The translations under genes and the position numbers were made by a program. A stretch of 64,000 nt of DNA from Bacillus subtilis. Lineage in GTDB: Bacteria > Bacillota > Bacilli > Bacillales > Bacillaceae_C. This document shows positions 8,982 to 18,082 of the stretch, one piece after another (the first letter of the stretch is position 1; each line of letters begins with the position of its first letter). The stretch lies in contig NZ_VTQV01000009.1 in NCBI RefSeq assembly GCF_008764245.1, positions 1-64,000 of the forward strand, given 5' to 3'. The notes beneath the pieces are model-generated. The model did not search any database and was not told the DNA's origin. It saw only the letters and a list, made by a program, of their open reading frames with translations.

Positions 8982-9866
8982 CTATTCTTTTACACTTCCA
9001 ATGGTAATTCCTTTAATAAAATATTTCTGTAGAAAGGGATAAACGAGTAATACGGGTAGGATTCCCATGAAAATTTGGGCTGTCCGCAATGTCTTTGAAC
9101 CCATTTCTTGTAACTTACTTAAATCTTCAACAGAAATCGCCTGTACGTTAATGGAGGTAATTAATGTAGACAGATAGGATTGCAATGGGTAATTTTCCGG
9201 TCGATTCATGTATAAAATCCCATCGAACCACGAATTCCAATGCCCAACAATCGTAAACAATAAGATCGTAGCCAAAGAAGGTAAGGAAATCGGCAAAAAT
9301 ATTTTAAACAACAACGTCCAGTGTCCTGCCCCATCTACAATGGCCGCTTCTTCAAGGTCCTTTGGAATATTACGGAAGAAATTTAACAACATCACCATAT
9401 AAAAAACATTCAACGCGCCAGGTAAAATCAATGCCCAAATCGTATCAAGGATCCCTGTGTCCTTTACAACCATATAAGTAGGAATAAGCCCACCGCCAAA
9501 AAACATCGTAATTGCGAAAAACCATACGTACAATGTTCTTGCGCGAAAATTTTTATTTTCTCGCGATAAAGGATAGGCCGTTATCACGACTAATAACATG
9601 TTAATTGCGGTCCCAATGACAACTCTTTTAATGGTTACCCATAACGCAAGGAAAAACTCTGAGTTCTCTGCCAGGTATTGATACGAAACAGTTGTAAAAT
9701 CAACCGGTAGAAAGAAAACTTTTCCTGCTACCGCTGCACTATTGGAACTTAAGGAAACAGCAAGTAAGTGTATAAATGGTAAGATTCCCAACAGAGTAAC
9801 CATGGTTAAAAAGACCATATTCAAAATATTAAACGTTCTCTGCCCTAATGATTCTTTATAAAACAT
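8982..9866 (-). CDS. Carbohydrate ABC transporter permease, LplC/YtcP type
   Basis: This 294-residue membrane protein has six predicted hydrophobic segments and the EAA loop (EEAAIVDGAGHWTLLFKIFLP) characteristic of binding-protein-dependent permeases. It ends in the GITIGSVKE tail typical of LplC proteins. It forms the import channel with the LplB-type partner encoded just upstream at 9886-10848. No ATPase gene is present in the window, so a shared MsmX-type ATPase elsewhere is inferred. Confidence 0.92.
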   Translation of the reverse strand: MFYKESLGQRTFNILNMVFLTMVTLLGILPFIHLLAVSLSSNSAAVAGKVFFLPVDFTTVSYQYLAENSEFFLALWVTIKRVVIGTAINMLLVVITAYPLSRENKNFRARTLYVWFFAITMFFGGGLIPTYMVVKDTGILDTIWALILPGALNVFYMVMLLNFFRNIPKDLEEAAIVDGAGHWTLLFKIFLPISLPSLATILLFTIVGHWNSWFDGILYMNRPENYPLQSYLSTLITSINVQAISVEDLSKLQEMGSKTLRTAQIFMGILPVLLVYPFLQKYFIKGITIGSVKE

Positions 9867-9885
9867 GTAACCACCTCCATCTATT

Positions 9886-10848
9886 CTAAAAAATGCGGTA
9901 ATTTGTAAAACGATAAGCTAAATAATATGAAAATCCGACTAAGCCTAGTGAGATCACTGATTTAAATAGCCCTACCGCTGCCGCAGGTGCATATTGCTGG
10001 TCAAATAATCCCAATCGGTAGACAAATGTATCAATCACATCTGCTCCTTCGTATACCGTTGGGTTATACAAAATTAAAATTTGATCAAATCCCGCATTTA
10101 AAATATTGCCGATACTTAATGTTGCCAATAAAATGACCATCGGTAAAATACCTGGGAGGGTAATATGCCACATCTGCTTCCATCTGGTTGCACCATCCAC
10201 TTCAGCGGCCTCATATAAGCTCGGATTAATGCCAACAATGGCCGCCAAAAAGATGATCATATTATAGCCCATCCCTTTCCATACATCCGAACCAATGATA
10301 ATCGATCGGAACCAACCATTACTTCCCATAAACATAATCGGTTCAATATTAAAAAATTCTAATATAGCATTCACCGGACCATTCAAAGAAAACAATTCAA
10401 AAATAACGCCCCCTAAAACGGCCCATGATAAAAAATAGGGTAAGAAAACGCTTGTTTGAATAATCCGCGAAAATAATGCCTTTCTAACTTCATTCAACAA
10501 CAGGGCTAGAATTAATGGAACTAAAAGTCCTAATATGACCTTTGAGATCGCAATAAATAAAGTATTATAAAAGATTTGTCCAAAATCTGGTAAATTAAAA
10601 ATATATTCAAAATTATCCCAACCGACCCAAGGGGATTTAAAAAATCCCAAGTATGGCTGAAAATCTTGAAAGGCCATTATGATGCCAAACATAGGTCCAT
10701 ATGCATAAATTAAACTTAACACCACTGCTGGAATTAACATAATATGCATGGGCAATTCCTTTTTGAAATCAACTTTAAAAGAATAGCTCTTTTTCAAGGG
10801 CCGTTCTTCTTTGAAACCCGATTTAAAAGAATAGGCTTTTTTCAACAT
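9886..10848 (-). CDS. Carbohydrate ABC transporter permease, LplB/YteP type
   Basis: This 320-residue permease has the FGIIMAFQDFQPYLGF segment and the EAA loop (YEAAEVDGATRWKQMWHITL) of the LplB family. The cytosolic N-terminus carries a 16-residue tandem duplication: LKKAYSFKSGFKEERP followed by LKKSYSFKVDFKKELP, which is unusual. It pairs with the permease at 8982. It lies 82 bp after the disrupted binding-protein gene, separated by a stem-loop. Confidence 0.92.
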   Translation of the reverse strand: MLKKAYSFKSGFKEERPLKKSYSFKVDFKKELPMHIMLIPAVVLSLIYAYGPMFGIIMAFQDFQPYLGFFKSPWVGWDNFEYIFNLPDFGQIFYNTLFIAISKVILGLLVPLILALLLNEVRKALFSRIIQTSVFLPYFLSWAVLGGVIFELFSLNGPVNAILEFFNIEPIMFMGSNGWFRSIIIGSDVWKGMGYNMIIFLAAIVGINPSLYEAAEVDGATRWKQMWHITLPGILPMVILLATLSIGNILNAGFDQILILYNPTVYEGADVIDTFVYRLGLFDQQYAPAAAVGLFKSVISLGLVGFSYYLAYRFTNYRIF

Positions 10849-10902
10849 AACCCCTCATTTCTATCTGTAATACTTCTCCCATATTCGGAGCTTCGGCCAT
10901 CA

Positions 10903-10932
10903 ATACAAAAAGGGGTTTCCCCCTTTTGTATT
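10903..10932 (-). terminator. Intercistronic stem-loop after the binding-protein gene
   Basis: The arms ACAAAAGGGGG and CCCCTTTTTGT with an AAA loop lie directly behind the stop codon of the binding-protein gene. The U-run is inside the stem, so it could act as a partial terminator or protect the 3' end of the upstream mRNA, reducing permease expression relative to the binding protein. Confidence 0.6.
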
Positions 10933-12601
10933 ATTGATTTTCTTCATACCATTCGTTAACTTCTTCTGTAATTTTATTTCCGCCTAATTTGCTCCAGTTT
11001 TTTACGTAGTCATCAAATTTATCAATCGATTCTGATCCCATAATCATTTTCACAAAAGTTTCATCCGTCATTTTTTCTAATGAACTCCCCTTTGAAACCA
11101 TCGTTGGAGTGGTTCCTCCAGCAAACTCATCATAGACAACGTTTCCCTTTTCCCTAATTCTCTCAACGGTTGCCCAGCCACCATCCTTTGCTGCTCGACT
11201 AAAATATAATCCCCACATTGATTCATCCCCATCAAGATATTTTTTAGCACCTTCAAATACTGTTAATGTTGTTGTATTAGTCGAATCAACTTTATCGGCA
11301 TTTTGATCTAGAGCTTCATTAACTTCTTGAAATGCAGTCTGAAAATCATCTGGCTTATAAACTCTTGGCTGAAACCAATTATATACATAGCCATTTTCTG
11401 CGGTGACCTCATCATCGTATTCCGGCTTTTGCAATTCCTGATAAAAATTGATCATTTTGATGGCGGCTTCAGGATGTTCAAAGTCTTTTTTGACAACTGT
11501 GATATCGCCGATTCTAGAAGTAGGAATAGACGTCTTGGACTCCTCCCCCTTATAGGTTGGAAGCTCAAGCGGAATCCAATCTGCCTCTGGATCTTGTTCT
11601 TTCGACACATTCAGCGGATGATTCGGATACCACCATTCACCAAAAGATATGCCTACTTTCCCTGCCACAATATCTTCCACTACTTTATCCGTATCTTTCA
11701 AAGCGAATTCCTTGTCAATGATGCCAGACTTATACCATTTGCTCATTAAATCCAGCGCTTCTTTTGTTTCCGGCTGTGTTTCACCTGGGATTAGTTTCCC
11801 GTCTTCTCCTTTAACCCAAGTTTTCGGATAGGCGCCCATGGTATAGAACAATCCGCGGGCATCATAGCCCCAGCTAATCAAATCTTTATGCAAAGCAAGG
11901 CCATACGTATCATCTTTCCCATTTCCGTCCGGATCTTGATCAACAAATGCTTGGGCCGCTGTCTCTAACTCTTCTAGACTCTTTGGCACAGCCAAATCTA
12001 CTTTGTCTAACCAATCCTTCCGAATCCAAAGGAATTGAGCCGACATATATGGATCTTCATAACTGGGAATCCCCAGAATTTTCCCATCTTCTGTAAATAA
12101 ATCTAATGTTTTTCCCTCATCAAATTCCATAAATGCCTTAATTTCATCTGAGGCATAATCATTATAAGCATCCGTTAAATCTGCCAAAATACCCTGTTGT
12201 TTAAATTTTTCAAATTAATTCATATCAATCGACATAATATCGGGGAAATCACCAGAAGCAATCGCTAATGAAAATTTTTGTTCAAATTGTTCGTTTGGCA
12301 CTTCCCAATCATATTTCAAATCAATATTAAGCATTTCTTTTAGCTTGGTCACATAGCCATTCGTCTGCGGTGTAATCCCTTTTGGGGTTTTCGGATCCTC
12401 AGGTTTACGGTAGCCGGATACCATTGTGACTGTAACAGGATTTTCATATTTTCCTAATGGCTCTTTATCACCCGTGTTTCCTTCCGCATTATTCGTTGGC
12501 TGATTGGAATCCCCGGAACCTTCCTTTGAATTGCAGGCTGACAATATCATTCCGAAAAACAACAACATGACCATCAATAAAAGAGAATATTTCTTTTTCA
12601 T
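10931..12601 (-). pseudogene. LplA/YtcQ-type solute-binding lipoprotein interrupted by one in-frame stop
   Basis: The N-terminal part (12601-12215) has a lipoprotein signal peptide with lipobox LSAC and ends at DIMSIDMN followed by TAA at 12215-12217. The same frame continues as FEKFKQQGILADLTDAY through 418 more residues of a normal family binding protein. The total of about 556 residues matches LplA-type proteins, so a single base change (probably CAA to TAA) splits the gene. It encodes the oligosaccharide-binding partner of the permeases at 8982 and 9886. A sequencing error remains possible. Confidence 0.85.
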
Positions 12602-12642
12602 TTTTACCCCCGCTTTCCTTGTTTTATAGTACTTCTTTATTT

Positions 12643-12688
12643 ATTGTAGCTACATTTAGAAAGCGTTCTCAATGATAAAACGTTTACA
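12643..12688 (-). promoter_or_regulatory. Promoter with overlapping cre-like boxes for the GH16/LplABC operon
   Basis: On the minus strand TTGAGA (12667-12672) and TACAAT (12643-12648) are 18 bases apart, upstream of the lipoprotein start at 12601. Two cre-like boxes (12658-12671 and 12675-12688), each with two mismatches to the CcpA consensus, overlap or flank the -35 element. This suggests catabolite repression. Confidence 0.55.
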
Positions 12689-12702
12689 TTCTTACACTAT
12701 CT

Positions 12703-14349
12703 TTACCGCTTTCTTCTATTCTCTCTAAATGCCTGTGGGGATTGTTGGACATTTTGTTTGAAATATAAAGTGAAATAAGACGGGGAGTTAAATCCTAACT
12801 TACTCGCAATTTCATGGATCGGAATTTCAGTCTCGGTTAAATAATATTTCGCTTGTTTCAATCTTACTTCGTTAATCACATCTGATAAATTTACGCCTGT
12901 TTGCTCTTTATAAAATCGGGACAGATAGGAGGGATTGAAGTGAACAAAATCCGCCATAGCGGTAAGCGACAAGTCTCCAGCAATATTTTCTTGGATATAT
13001 TTATTGACAGCTAAAATGATGTTTCTTTTTCCTTCTGCTTTCCGTTTTGCTTGGTATTGACAAATTCTTTTAATAAAAAAAACTATTTTTTCCTTAGAGT
13101 CAAGCAGAATCGGTAGTTGCTGCATGGATGGCAATAACTCCTCATCCCCCTTCATCACCATATGATATAAATCTTTATTCCGCAAAAATTCCAAAATTAA
13201 TTGTGACAGCGAAAATAGAAAATCACTTATTTCTATGTGGGAATATTGTTTACGGACCAGCTGATTAAATATGTCCTCGATCATTTTTAATGCCTTCTGT
13301 TCATCTCCTTCTAAGATATCGTTCTCTATACTGAGTAATTTCTTTTTCCAAAACAGAGAATCATGTAAGTCTGCCTCCTGTTTGTAGAATGCATTTTCCT
13401 TACCTTGATCCATAATGAGCATATCTTCGGAAAAACAAATAATCCATTTACAGATCCCTAGAATTTGTTGGAATTGATCGCTTACACCTGTGACATCAAC
13501 TGGCTCCTTCCCGATCACAAAATTCACTTTTCTCTCCGTCCTCAGATAATAACTCTCCTGAATATTTTCCAAGAAACGCTTACTATATTCTTTCATGACT
13601 TCCCATTTTACTTTTCCAGCATTATAAAATACGCCTTGGATTTTTTTCGGTTGTAAGAACCAAGCCGCTAAATGATTGTCATACATAATAAATTCTACTG
13701 ATAAGTGTGGATGAAGTTCTTGTTTCAATATTTCATGGAGAAGAACGATATTCTCCATTTTTGTGGTTTTGGTTAATTCGATTTGCCCTGCGATGATATA
13801 CCATTGATCATCTAGGTCTATTTCAAATACAGTTTTATCCAGCGCAAAATTTTGTAGCAATTCCTTTATATCGTCGTTTCCATTGATAAGCGTCTCCAAA
13901 ACTTCTTTTTTCAAAAACGGCTGCAATTCTTCCATTTGCCGCCTGCTTGCTTCAAGCTCCGTTTGCACGGATCTTTCCTCTTCTATTTTCTGAATGGACT
14001 TTTGCACAGCAGCGATTAATACCGCATCATCCTCTGTTTTCAAAACATAACTATCGATATTACGCTTAACGGCATCATACACATAATCAAATTGGTCATA
14101 ACCAGATAAAAATATAATCCGACATTTTGGCCAAAGTAATTGCAGTTCATCGATGAATTGCAATCCACTCTTTTCGGGCATTCTCATATCGGTAATCACG
14201 ATATCTACTTTCATTTGCAAGACACGCTCCATGGCCTCTGCAACTGAGTAAGCTGAGTAAATCTCCAGCTCTTGCTCCACTTCAGAAAATAATTGAACAA
14301 GTCCATCCACGATAATCGGCTCGTCATCTACAATAAGCAATCGATACAT
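12703..14349 (-). CDS. YesN-type response regulator with AraC DNA-binding domain
   Basis: This 548-residue protein has an N-terminal receiver domain (residues 1-120) with acidic pocket D8/D9, phospho-acceptor D54 (VITDMRMPE) and conserved Lys in SYVLK. A long central region follows, then a C-terminal AraC double HTH (about 445-548; LTAMADFVHFNPSYLSRFY and IHEIASKLGFNSPSYF). It starts 3 bp after the stop of the sensor kinase gene, so the pair is translationally coupled. The likely target is the LplA promoter 54 bp downstream of its stop, as in other YesMN-transporter pairs. Confidence 0.92.
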   Translation of the reverse strand: MYRLLIVDDEPIIVDGLVQLFSEVEQELEIYSAYSVAEAMERVLQMKVDIVITDMRMPEKSGLQFIDELQLLWPKCRIIFLSGYDQFDYVYDAVKRNIDSYVLKTEDDAVLIAAVQKSIQKIEEERSVQTELEASRRQMEELQPFLKKEVLETLINGNDDIKELLQNFALDKTVFEIDLDDQWYIIAGQIELTKTTKMENIVLLHEILKQELHPHLSVEFIMYDNHLAAWFLQPKKIQGVFYNAGKVKWEVMKEYSKRFLENIQESYYLRTERKVNFVIGKEPVDVTGVSDQFQQILGICKWIICFSEDMLIMDQGKENAFYKQEADLHDSLFWKKKLLSIENDILEGDEQKALKMIEDIFNQLVRKQYSHIEISDFLFSLSQLILEFLRNKDLYHMVMKGDEELLPSMQQLPILLDSKEKIVFFIKRICQYQAKRKAEGKRNIILAVNKYIQENIAGDLSLTAMADFVHFNPSYLSRFYKEQTGVNLSDVINEVRLKQAKYYLTETEIPIHEIASKLGFNSPSYFTLYFKQNVQQSPQAFRENRRKR

Positions 14350-14352
14350 TTT

Positions 14353-16077
14353 TCATCCCCCTTGATAGACAATTTTCATCTCTATTTTTAAGCCACCCAA
14401 ATGGCTTCTCTCCGCATATAAACCACTTTCATTCCCATACCTTAACTTCAAACGAGTAGAGACATTCAACATGCCGGTTGTTTCCTCTTCCCTTTCAGGA
14501 TTCCTTAACCTTTGTTGAAGAACGGATAGCTTTTCATCTGTTAATGAATCACCGTTGTCTTCGATCGTCACTACTAGAACAGGCTGTTCGTAAGTAACCG
14601 TTATATGCATTATCCCTTTACGACTATTTTCAAAAGCATGTTCAAAAACATTTTCAATGACCGGTTGTAAAATTAAGCGTGGGACGATCAGCGATTTTAC
14701 GTCATCATTTAAGGTAGATGCTTGAAAGTCGATCCGATTGGAAAATCTAATTTTTTGAATATCGCAATAATCTAGAGCATGCTTGTATTCTTTGGCAAAT
14801 TCCACCTCATCCTGACTATTTTTTGTAATAAATTGATAATAACTGGCGAGCTTTTGTGAAAGTACAGCTACTTGCTGGACATCCTCCATTTTACTTAGGC
14901 GATAAATGCTATAGAAACTGTTATACAAAAAATGCGGATTAATTTGTGATTGTAATTGCTTTAATTCGGACTTTTGCACGGCTAATTTTTGTTGATAATT
15001 TTCTTTGATCGACTGGTCTAATCGTTCTGCCATATCGTTAAAACTCGAATATAAATAGGAAAATTCCCCTTCACGATTTGAGTCTAGAGGTGCCGTCTGA
15101 CTGTTTTCTTGATACGTTTTGAATAAGGAAACGAGTTTATTAAGGGGTTGATGGATCATTCGATTGATCGACCAAGAAAATAAAACAGAAATGATTAAAA
15201 AAACGACTGTTAAAAGAAGGAATCCGACACTTAAATGGGACATCTCTTCTGTTAACTCTTCCCTGTTGATATATGTGTATAAAGTCATACCTAAATCGTT
15301 AATTTCATTTCTTGTGACCTGGTAGGAGGCATGATCTTTTTTCACAATAAACGTTTCCGGTTTTTGCTCACCCTCGTCGCTAGTCTCTCTTTTGATAATT
15401 TCTTGGCGTATCGCATTTCGAAGATTCCCATCGCTTATTATAAGATCTTGCGAATGATCAACTAAAAAAACTCCTGCATCTTTTTTTCCTTCAACAATAT
15501 TAGATACATTTGCTAATAATCTACTTTTTGACAACTCAATATAGGACAAAATGCTTTCACTTTTATCTAGCGCAATAAAGTAAAATTTCCCCTGATAATT
15601 TGTTAAAACATTTTGTCCGTTTTGATCAATTTCTTTGTTCAGTTGATTCCAAGTTTTCCCATTATCCTTTATCCAACCATGATCGAAAGAGAGGACGCGA
15701 CTGTATGTTTCCATCACAATCCCATTATTGGCAATTAAATCACTAGCATTGTTCAAATTGTTTAAGTTTTCTTTTATTCCATTCAATAAAGCCACTTCTT
15801 CATACCCGGATACTTGATCGCCTAAAAAGCTTAGTTTTTTTACATCTGAATTGGAAAATAGTTGTAATTGCCGTGTGCGAATATAATAAATTTGATTATC
15901 CAATAAATCCCCATAAAAACTGGCTTTTGATAGAACGGAGTCTAAATACTGTTCTTCAAGATTCTTTTTTCCGTAATTCGTCAAGATGATGCTTACTAAA
16001 TAAAATAAGGATAACATCAACACAAAAATCATGATCATTTTTTGATAGACTTGTAATTCCCTAAATAATTTGAACAT
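14353..16077 (-). CDS. YesM-type sensor histidine kinase
   Basis: This 574-residue membrane sensor has transmembrane segments at about 13-33 and 283-303 flanking an extracellular sensing domain. A HAMP linker, the His_kinase motif with phospho-acceptor H382 (SQINPHFLYNSFYSIYRL) and a HATPase domain (LQPVIENVFEHAF, VTIEDNGDS) follow. YesM-type kinases typically sense extracellular oligosaccharides or a loaded binding protein. It partners the response regulator at 12703. Upstream lies a 232-bp gap containing two stem-loops. Confidence 0.92.
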   Translation of the reverse strand: MFKLFRELQVYQKMIMIFVLMLSLFYLVSIILTNYGKKNLEEQYLDSVLSKASFYGDLLDNQIYYIRTRQLQLFSNSDVKKLSFLGDQVSGYEEVALLNGIKENLNNLNNASDLIANNGIVMETYSRVLSFDHGWIKDNGKTWNQLNKEIDQNGQNVLTNYQGKFYFIALDKSESILSYIELSKSRLLANVSNIVEGKKDAGVFLVDHSQDLIISDGNLRNAIRQEIIKRETSDEGEQKPETFIVKKDHASYQVTRNEINDLGMTLYTYINREELTEEMSHLSVGFLLLTVVFLIISVLFSWSINRMIHQPLNKLVSLFKTYQENSQTAPLDSNREGEFSYLYSSFNDMAERLDQSIKENYQQKLAVQKSELKQLQSQINPHFLYNSFYSIYRLSKMEDVQQVAVLSQKLASYYQFITKNSQDEVEFAKEYKHALDYCDIQKIRFSNRIDFQASTLNDDVKSLIVPRLILQPVIENVFEHAFENSRKGIMHITVTYEQPVLVVTIEDNGDSLTDEKLSVLQQRLRNPEREEETTGMLNVSTRLKLRYGNESGLYAERSHLGGLKIEMKIVYQGG

Positions 16078-16117
16078 ATTACCACGCTACCTTCTTCGTA
16101 GATGTATAAAGAATAAT

Positions 16118-16155
16118 GCCTGGTCTCTCTCAAAAATGCGTTGGAGAGGCCAGGC
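16118..16155. other. Stem-loop in the leader of the sensor kinase gene
   Basis: Arms GCCTGGTCTCTC (from 16118) and GAGAGGCCAGGC (to 16155), with one G-U pair, enclose a short loop about 40 bases before the kinase start. No U-run follows on either strand, so it may be an mRNA leader structure rather than a terminator. Confidence 0.4.
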
Positions 16156-16273
16156 AGCAGCAAGAGTTAGAGGTTAGAGAAATCTTTAATGGAAAACTGT
16201 ATAGACAGACAATCAAGATATTAATCCCTATTTTCCGCATTCCCCACCTCTTTAGTCATTGTTTGCGGTTAAC

Positions 16274-16301
16274 GCAAGAAGGAGGGAACGCCCCTTCTTG
16301 C
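16274..16301 (-). terminator. Stem-loop after the beta-galactosidase gene
   Basis: The inverted repeat GCAAGAAGG / CCTTCTTGC lies 9 bp after the stop of the GH35 gene. It lacks a clear U-tract, so termination may be partial. Confidence 0.45.
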
Positions 16302-16309
16302 ACAATCCG

Positions 16310-18055
16310 TCAACCTAAATTCGCTGTATCTTTCAATGTAACTTCCTTTTCATGATGATGTAATTCCAATAGAATAATTTCATTCTCCCCTTCACGAAGA
16401 TATGGGGCAGGGACATATAGTGTTTGTTGTGGGCCGATTTCCCAATAACGTCCAAGGTTATGGCCGTTGACAAACACAACGCCTTTCGCCCACTTCGAAA
16501 CATCGATAAATGTATCTGCCACTTTGTCTACGTGTAATGTTCCACGGTGGAAATATGGATGCTCCTCTTTCGTTGCTTGGCTTGAAAAAGAAAGTTTGCT
16601 TAAATCTGTTAATGGCAACGGATAGACGGTCCAATCAAATAAAAATTGATTGCCTAAGCGTACTCCTTCTGTAATCCCTTTAAAATCAACTAGGAAGGGA
16701 CCATAATTGATTCTTCCCATATTTTCTACGATGATCTGTAGCTTGCTTTCTTTTTCAGTTAGATCCACGTCTAATGAAGACTTGCCGCTAATGCGATCCA
16801 CCAAACCAATATACTCTCCGTTCAGATAAACTTGTCCGCGATCATGAACATCTTGAACGGTTAATCGTTGTTTCCCATACGCGCCTTTAATCGTTGTTTC
16901 ATAGACGATAAATCCATAGCCCTGTCCATATTCTTCCATTGTTAACGGAGCTGCGCTATATTGAGGCTCGGAAAGTTGATCTAAGGAAGCTAGCAGTTCC
17001 GCACTTTCCGTCAATTCTACTTTTCCATAGGCCTTTTTCGGTAATGGTTCCGGTAGCACCATCTCGGGAAGATCGACATACTTCTCAAATGTTTTTCTTA
17101 CTTGATAGAGCTTATCTGTTACTTCCCCTGACTCTGTAAGTAGGGCATCATAATCATAGCTGGTAATCGTTGGCTGATAGACTTCTTCATTATGATTAGC
17201 GCCATTGTAAAAGGCAAAGTTTGTTCCTCCGTGCGCCATATAGAAATTGACGGAGCCATTTTGGTCGAGAATTTCTTCCAATGATTCTACAACATTCTCA
17301 GCTGGTCTTGTATGATGTTCTTCTCCCCAATGAACAAACCATCCATGCCAGAATTCCATACACATTCCCGGACCATTCGGTTGGTATTCTTTTAATAGAT
17401 CAAAGGCTTCATAACCGCGAGATCCAAAGTTGGCTGTTTCGAATACTCCCTCTATCATTCCACCGCAAAACATACTGTGCGTCGGCCCATCAGATGTAAA
17501 GAGGAACGTATCACCTGCTCGTTTCTTTAGCCCATCACGCATATACTCTAAATACTTCTTATCATTTCCAAAGCTTCCGTATTCGTTTTCAATCTGTAAG
17601 GCAATAATCGGCCCATCATTGGTAGACAATAATGGCTGCAATTTTTCAAACAAAACATCAAAATAGCGATCTACCTTTTCGAGATACGGTTTGTTAAAGC
17701 AGCGTAATTTAATACCCGGAACGGTCATTAACCAGTATGGAAATCCTCCAAATTCCCATTCTGCACAAATATATGGTCCCGGTCTCACAATAACATGCAA
17801 GCCAACCTTTTCAGCCGTTTTTACAAAACGAACAATGTCAGCGATACCTTCAAAGTGAAATTCGCCTTCCTCAGGTTCATGAATATTCCAAGCGACATAG
17901 GTTTCCACCGTATTAAGACCTGCCGCTTTTAATTTCAGTAAGCGATCTTCCCAATATTCCGGAACCGTTCTAAAATAATGCATCGCCCCACTTAAAAGCC
18001 GGATTTCTTTTCCATCTAGTAAAAAATTCTTTTCATCATAGGTTAGTTTTGACAT
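16310..18055 (-). CDS. GH35 beta-galactosidase, cytosolic
   Basis: This 581-residue protein belongs to glycoside hydrolase family 35. It has the N-terminal TIM barrel with GPYICAEWEFGGFPYWL, acid/base E158 in LQIENEYGSFG and nucleophile E234 in CMEFWHGWF. Beta-sandwich galactose-binding-like domains follow (about 360-581). The length matches compact bacterial GH35 enzymes. No signal peptide is present. It would remove terminal beta-galactose from imported oligosaccharides once fucose or sialic acid has been taken off. It lies 27 bp after the GH95 gene, in one operon. Confidence 0.93.
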   Translation of the reverse strand: MSKLTYDEKNFLLDGKEIRLLSGAMHYFRTVPEYWEDRLLKLKAAGLNTVETYVAWNIHEPEEGEFHFEGIADIVRFVKTAEKVGLHVIVRPGPYICAEWEFGGFPYWLMTVPGIKLRCFNKPYLEKVDRYFDVLFEKLQPLLSTNDGPIIALQIENEYGSFGNDKKYLEYMRDGLKKRAGDTFLFTSDGPTHSMFCGGMIEGVFETANFGSRGYEAFDLLKEYQPNGPGMCMEFWHGWFVHWGEEHHTRPAENVVESLEEILDQNGSVNFYMAHGGTNFAFYNGANHNEEVYQPTITSYDYDALLTESGEVTDKLYQVRKTFEKYVDLPEMVLPEPLPKKAYGKVELTESAELLASLDQLSEPQYSAAPLTMEEYGQGYGFIVYETTIKGAYGKQRLTVQDVHDRGQVYLNGEYIGLVDRISGKSSLDVDLTEKESKLQIIVENMGRINYGPFLVDFKGITEGVRLGNQFLFDWTVYPLPLTDLSKLSFSSQATKEEHPYFHRGTLHVDKVADTFIDVSKWAKGVVFVNGHNLGRYWEIGPQQTLYVPAPYLREGENEIILLELHHHEKEVTLKDTANLG

Positions 18056-18082
18056 CTTTACACCTCATCCAGTTGTCATTTT

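Noticed and set aside
12215-12217. Programmed readthrough or recoding of the TAA in the binding-protein gene
   Set aside because: There is no UGA/UAG recoding context or structure; a simple nonsense mutation or sequencing error is the more economical reading.
16116-16355. Plus-strand open frame of 79 codons between GH35 and the kinase
   Set aside because: It runs through two stem-loops and into the GH35 3' end, and its sequence has no family features.
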